Assembly (NCBI GenBank): GCA_030620735.1
Contig: JAUXDV010000103.1
Location: 1 to 6,939, forward strand
Direction of reading: 5' to 3'
DNA length: 6,939 nt
From: Gammaproteobacteria bacterium
GTDB lineage: Bacteria; Pseudomonadota; Gammaproteobacteria; Chromatiales; Chromatiaceae
The position numbers and the translations under genes are program-made. This document shows positions 5,284 through 6,939 of the stretch, piece after piece (position 1 is the stretch's first letter; the number at the start of each line of letters is the position of its first letter). Under the pieces are notes generated by a model, which ran no database searches, was not told the DNA's origin, and worked only from the letters and a program-made list of their open reading frames with translations.

Positions 5284-6171
5284 TCATGCGTTTATCTCCT
5301 TGACAAAATAGGCGAATTTTTCGGCATCATAGAAACCCTGGCTGGCCTTGCATGCGCCGTTTTCAATATCAAACAGCCAGAACCCCTCGCGATGCTCCTT
5401 GGTCGCACTGCCTGCACAGTAAAGATCCACCTTCAATCCTTCCAGCGGTGTACGGTAACAGCGATGTATATGACCGCATAACAGCGCACCAGTTGTTACT
5501 TTTTTACATATCGCCAGAAAATCATCGGCATTTTGCAATCCATGCAGTTTTGTATCAGGCTCTCCACTCTCCAGCCTGGATGCATAGTGCGTAACGACAA
5601 ACAGGAAGCGTCCGCTTAGACGCGCATCATCGAGGATGCGATTTAACGACTCCAACTGCACACTCGGAATATGGCCGTCTGAGCGCCATGGAACCGGGTT
5701 GGGTTTGGCGCTGTTGACCGCAATGACTGCAATATCCTCACCGATCAGCCGCACAAAAGGCCAGATGCCATCCGAGCAGTATTCAGGCATATCGGTTTGC
5801 ATGGCTGCGCCGAAGTTATCGAAAAAATAGTTGTTTTTAATGACATCTTTCGCATAGACGTCATGGTTTCCAGGCACTGTGACGAAGCCTTGCGGCGCAT
5901 CGGTCAGCGGTGCGATCAATTCGGCAGCACTGCGCAGCTCCGCATCGAGCCCAAGCGCGGTGTAATCCCCTGTACAGACTACCAGGTCGATCTCGTTTTC
6001 TTTTTTGAAGCGATTCAACGCCGCGATCTTCTCCTCGGCTTCATCGAAAAAACGGCCCCTGCCCGCCAGCAGGTTGAGCGCGCCGATAGCGCGCTTGCCA
6101 AACCATTTCCTGAACGGCAGGGTGCGCAGTGAAAGATCGAAATGGGGATCGCTGAAGTGTAAAATACGCAT
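5284..6171 (-). CDS. Metallophosphoesterase, calcineurin-like fold
   Basis: A 295-aa dinuclear-metal phosphoesterase with every signature motif of the superfamily in order. They are Asp8 and His10 (HFSDPHFD), Asp69 (CTGDYTA), Asn102-His103 (VPGNHDVY), His195 (VVTHYAS), and His234 and His236 (CGHIHRCY). These residues bind two metal ions and hydrolyse phosphate mono- or diesters. The arrangement resembles the CpdA/GpdQ-like class, which includes cyclic-nucleotide and glycerophosphodiester phosphodiesterases. Substrate cannot be deduced. There is no signal peptide, so it is probably cytoplasmic. It is the downstream gene of a minus-strand pair: its ATG lies 5 nt after the stop of the YegS-type kinase, with only a weak AAGAAG-like site, suggesting translational coupling. 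The context fits turnover of a phosphorylated lipid or its headgroup, which is inference. The gene is complete and converges on the plus-strand operon, with 68 bp between stop codons. Confidence 0.88.
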   Translation of the reverse strand: MRILHFSDPHFDLSLRTLPFRKWFGKRAIGALNLLAGRGRFFDEAEEKIAALNRFKKENEIDLVVCTGDYTALGLDAELRSAAELIAPLTDAPQGFVTVPGNHDVYAKDVIKNNYFFDNFGAAMQTDMPEYCSDGIWPFVRLIGEDIAVIAVNSAKPNPVPWRSDGHIPSVQLESLNRILDDARLSGRFLFVVTHYASRLESGEPDTKLHGLQNADDFLAICKKVTTGALLCGHIHRCYRTPLEGLKVDLYCAGSATKEHREGFWLFDIENGACKASQGFYDAEKFAYFVKEINA

Positions 6172-6176
6172 TGCAA

Positions 6177-6939
6177 TTAGTGTGCTTCTTTCAGCATTGG
6201 GCAGAACTCTGGCAGCACCAGGTCGATTGCATTGGGAAGAACCTCGAAACGAATCACCTTAGAACGGTATGGCTCGCCATCGAGGTTGACCGGTGCGATT
6301 TTGCCATGCGCGGACATCTCCACCCACGAGGTTTGAAACAGCATCACAAATTCGCCTTCAGGCGAGGGATTGAGAATCTCGCTGATCACCTGCGGAAGAT
6401 CTCCGGCTGAAAAATCCGTGACGATCAACACATCCAGAAGTCCATCGTTGATAAAGGCATTCGGCGCCAGCACCTGTCCGCCTCCGGCCTGTCTGCCATT
6501 ACACACGGCGCCGACGATGGCTGCCCCGGAAACCTCGCCCTCAGGGGTGACAAATTTGCCCCTGTATGGAGTAAAGTTCATCGCCTTGACCAATCCAGTC
6601 AATGTATAAGCGCCTCCACCGAGGAAATTTTTCAACTCCACGGGGGTGTCCACCGTCACCTCGGCGCCAAATCCACCGGAGGCGACGTTGACAAAGTGGC
6701 GTTCATTGGCTTTTCCGATATCGATTGGCGTGCTTTTACCATTGACCGCCAACGCAAGCGCCGCCAGCGGATCACGCGGGATATTGCAGGCTGTTGCAAA
6801 GTCATTCGCTGTCCCCAGAGGCATGATCGCCAGCTCGGGTCGCTGAGGCAGTTTCACCAGTGCATCGGCGACCTCGTTGACTGTGCCGTCTCCTCCACCG
6901 GCAATAATGCGCTCGACACCTTCGGCGATCGCCTCATGC
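6177..6939 (-). CDS. yegS: YegS-type lipid kinase, 5' end outside the window
   Basis: The visible 253 residues are the C-terminal part of a diacylglycerol-kinase-fold lipid kinase closely resembling E. coli YegS. Reading from the window edge, the frame shows IIAGGGDGTVNEV (GGGDGT coded by 6882-6899), the nucleotide-binding signature. MPLGTANDFAT follows (PLGTAND coded by 6801-6821), then VASGGFGAEVTVDTP, CNGRQAGGGQ, NAFINDGLLDV and VNLDGEP. All match YegS in order and spacing. The reading frame continues upstream of a GTG at 6857 into GGGDGT, so that GTG is not the start; roughly 50 N-terminal residues are missing. YegS phosphorylates a lipid such as phosphatidylglycerol in vitro, is metal-dependent, and is soluble. 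The true substrate in the cell is unclear. The gene lies 5 nt upstream of the metallophosphoesterase gene and is almost certainly cotranscribed with it. Its promoter is outside the window. Confidence 0.92.
   Translation of the reverse strand, partial: HEAIAEGVERIIAGGGDGTVNEVADALVKLPQRPELAIMPLGTANDFATACNIPRDPLAALALAVNGKSTPIDIGKANERHFVNVASGGFGAEVTVDTPVELKNFLGGGAYTLTGLVKAMNFTPYRGKFVTPEGEVSGAAIVGAVCNGRQAGGGQVLAPNAFINDGLLDVLIVTDFSAGDLPQVISEILNPSPEGEFVMLFQTSWVEMSAHGKIAPVNLDGEPYRSKVIRFEVLPNAIDLVLPEFCPMLKEAH

Noticed and set aside
6855..6857. GTG at 6857 as the start of the lipid kinase gene
   Set aside because: The frame stays open to the window edge and encodes the essential GGGDGT motif upstream of this GTG, so the gene starts outside the window.

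Overview
The window looks like a chromosomal segment of a proteobacterium, most likely a gammaproteobacterium. The reasons are clear Shine-Dalgarno sites, moderately GC-rich coding sequence, a close match of the last gene to enterobacterial YegS, and otherwise housekeeping-type families. I see no mobile elements, CRISPR arrays, rRNA or tRNA. Lineage below class cannot be read from the sequence.

Layout: (1) 111-383, a stand-alone gene for a small exported protein, closed by a strong intrinsic terminator. (2) 384-621, an intergenic region holding that terminator, a 12-bp perfect palindrome, a possible extended -10 promoter, and a long hairpin directly before the next ribosome binding site. The hairpin resembles the terminator in sequence. 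(3) 622-3714, a two-gene operon encoding a thiamine-diphosphate enzyme of the acetolactate synthase type and an NAD(P)-dependent aldehyde dehydrogenase. It is followed by a 14-bp hairpin. (4) 3878-5215, a second two-gene operon, preceded by a bulged leader hairpin. It encodes a DUF937-type protein with a C-terminal membrane anchor and an unrecognised helical protein. (5) On the minus strand, 6939 down to 5284, a YegS-type lipid kinase (5' end outside the window) and a metallophosphoesterase, 5 nt apart and convergent with operon 4.

The most interesting functional idea is the decarboxylase-plus-dehydrogenase pair. A ThDP enzyme that releases or transfers an aldehyde unit from a 2-keto acid is coexpressed with an enzyme that oxidises aldehydes. 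No acetolactate synthase small subunit and no acetolactate decarboxylase lie beside it. This suggests a 2-keto acid to aldehyde to carboxylic acid route rather than branched-chain amino acid synthesis, but the substrate is not determined. The kinase-phosphoesterase pair suggests turnover of a phosphorylated lipid or related molecule. The DUF937 pair and the small secreted protein have no known function. I did not find an obvious new defence or mobile system.
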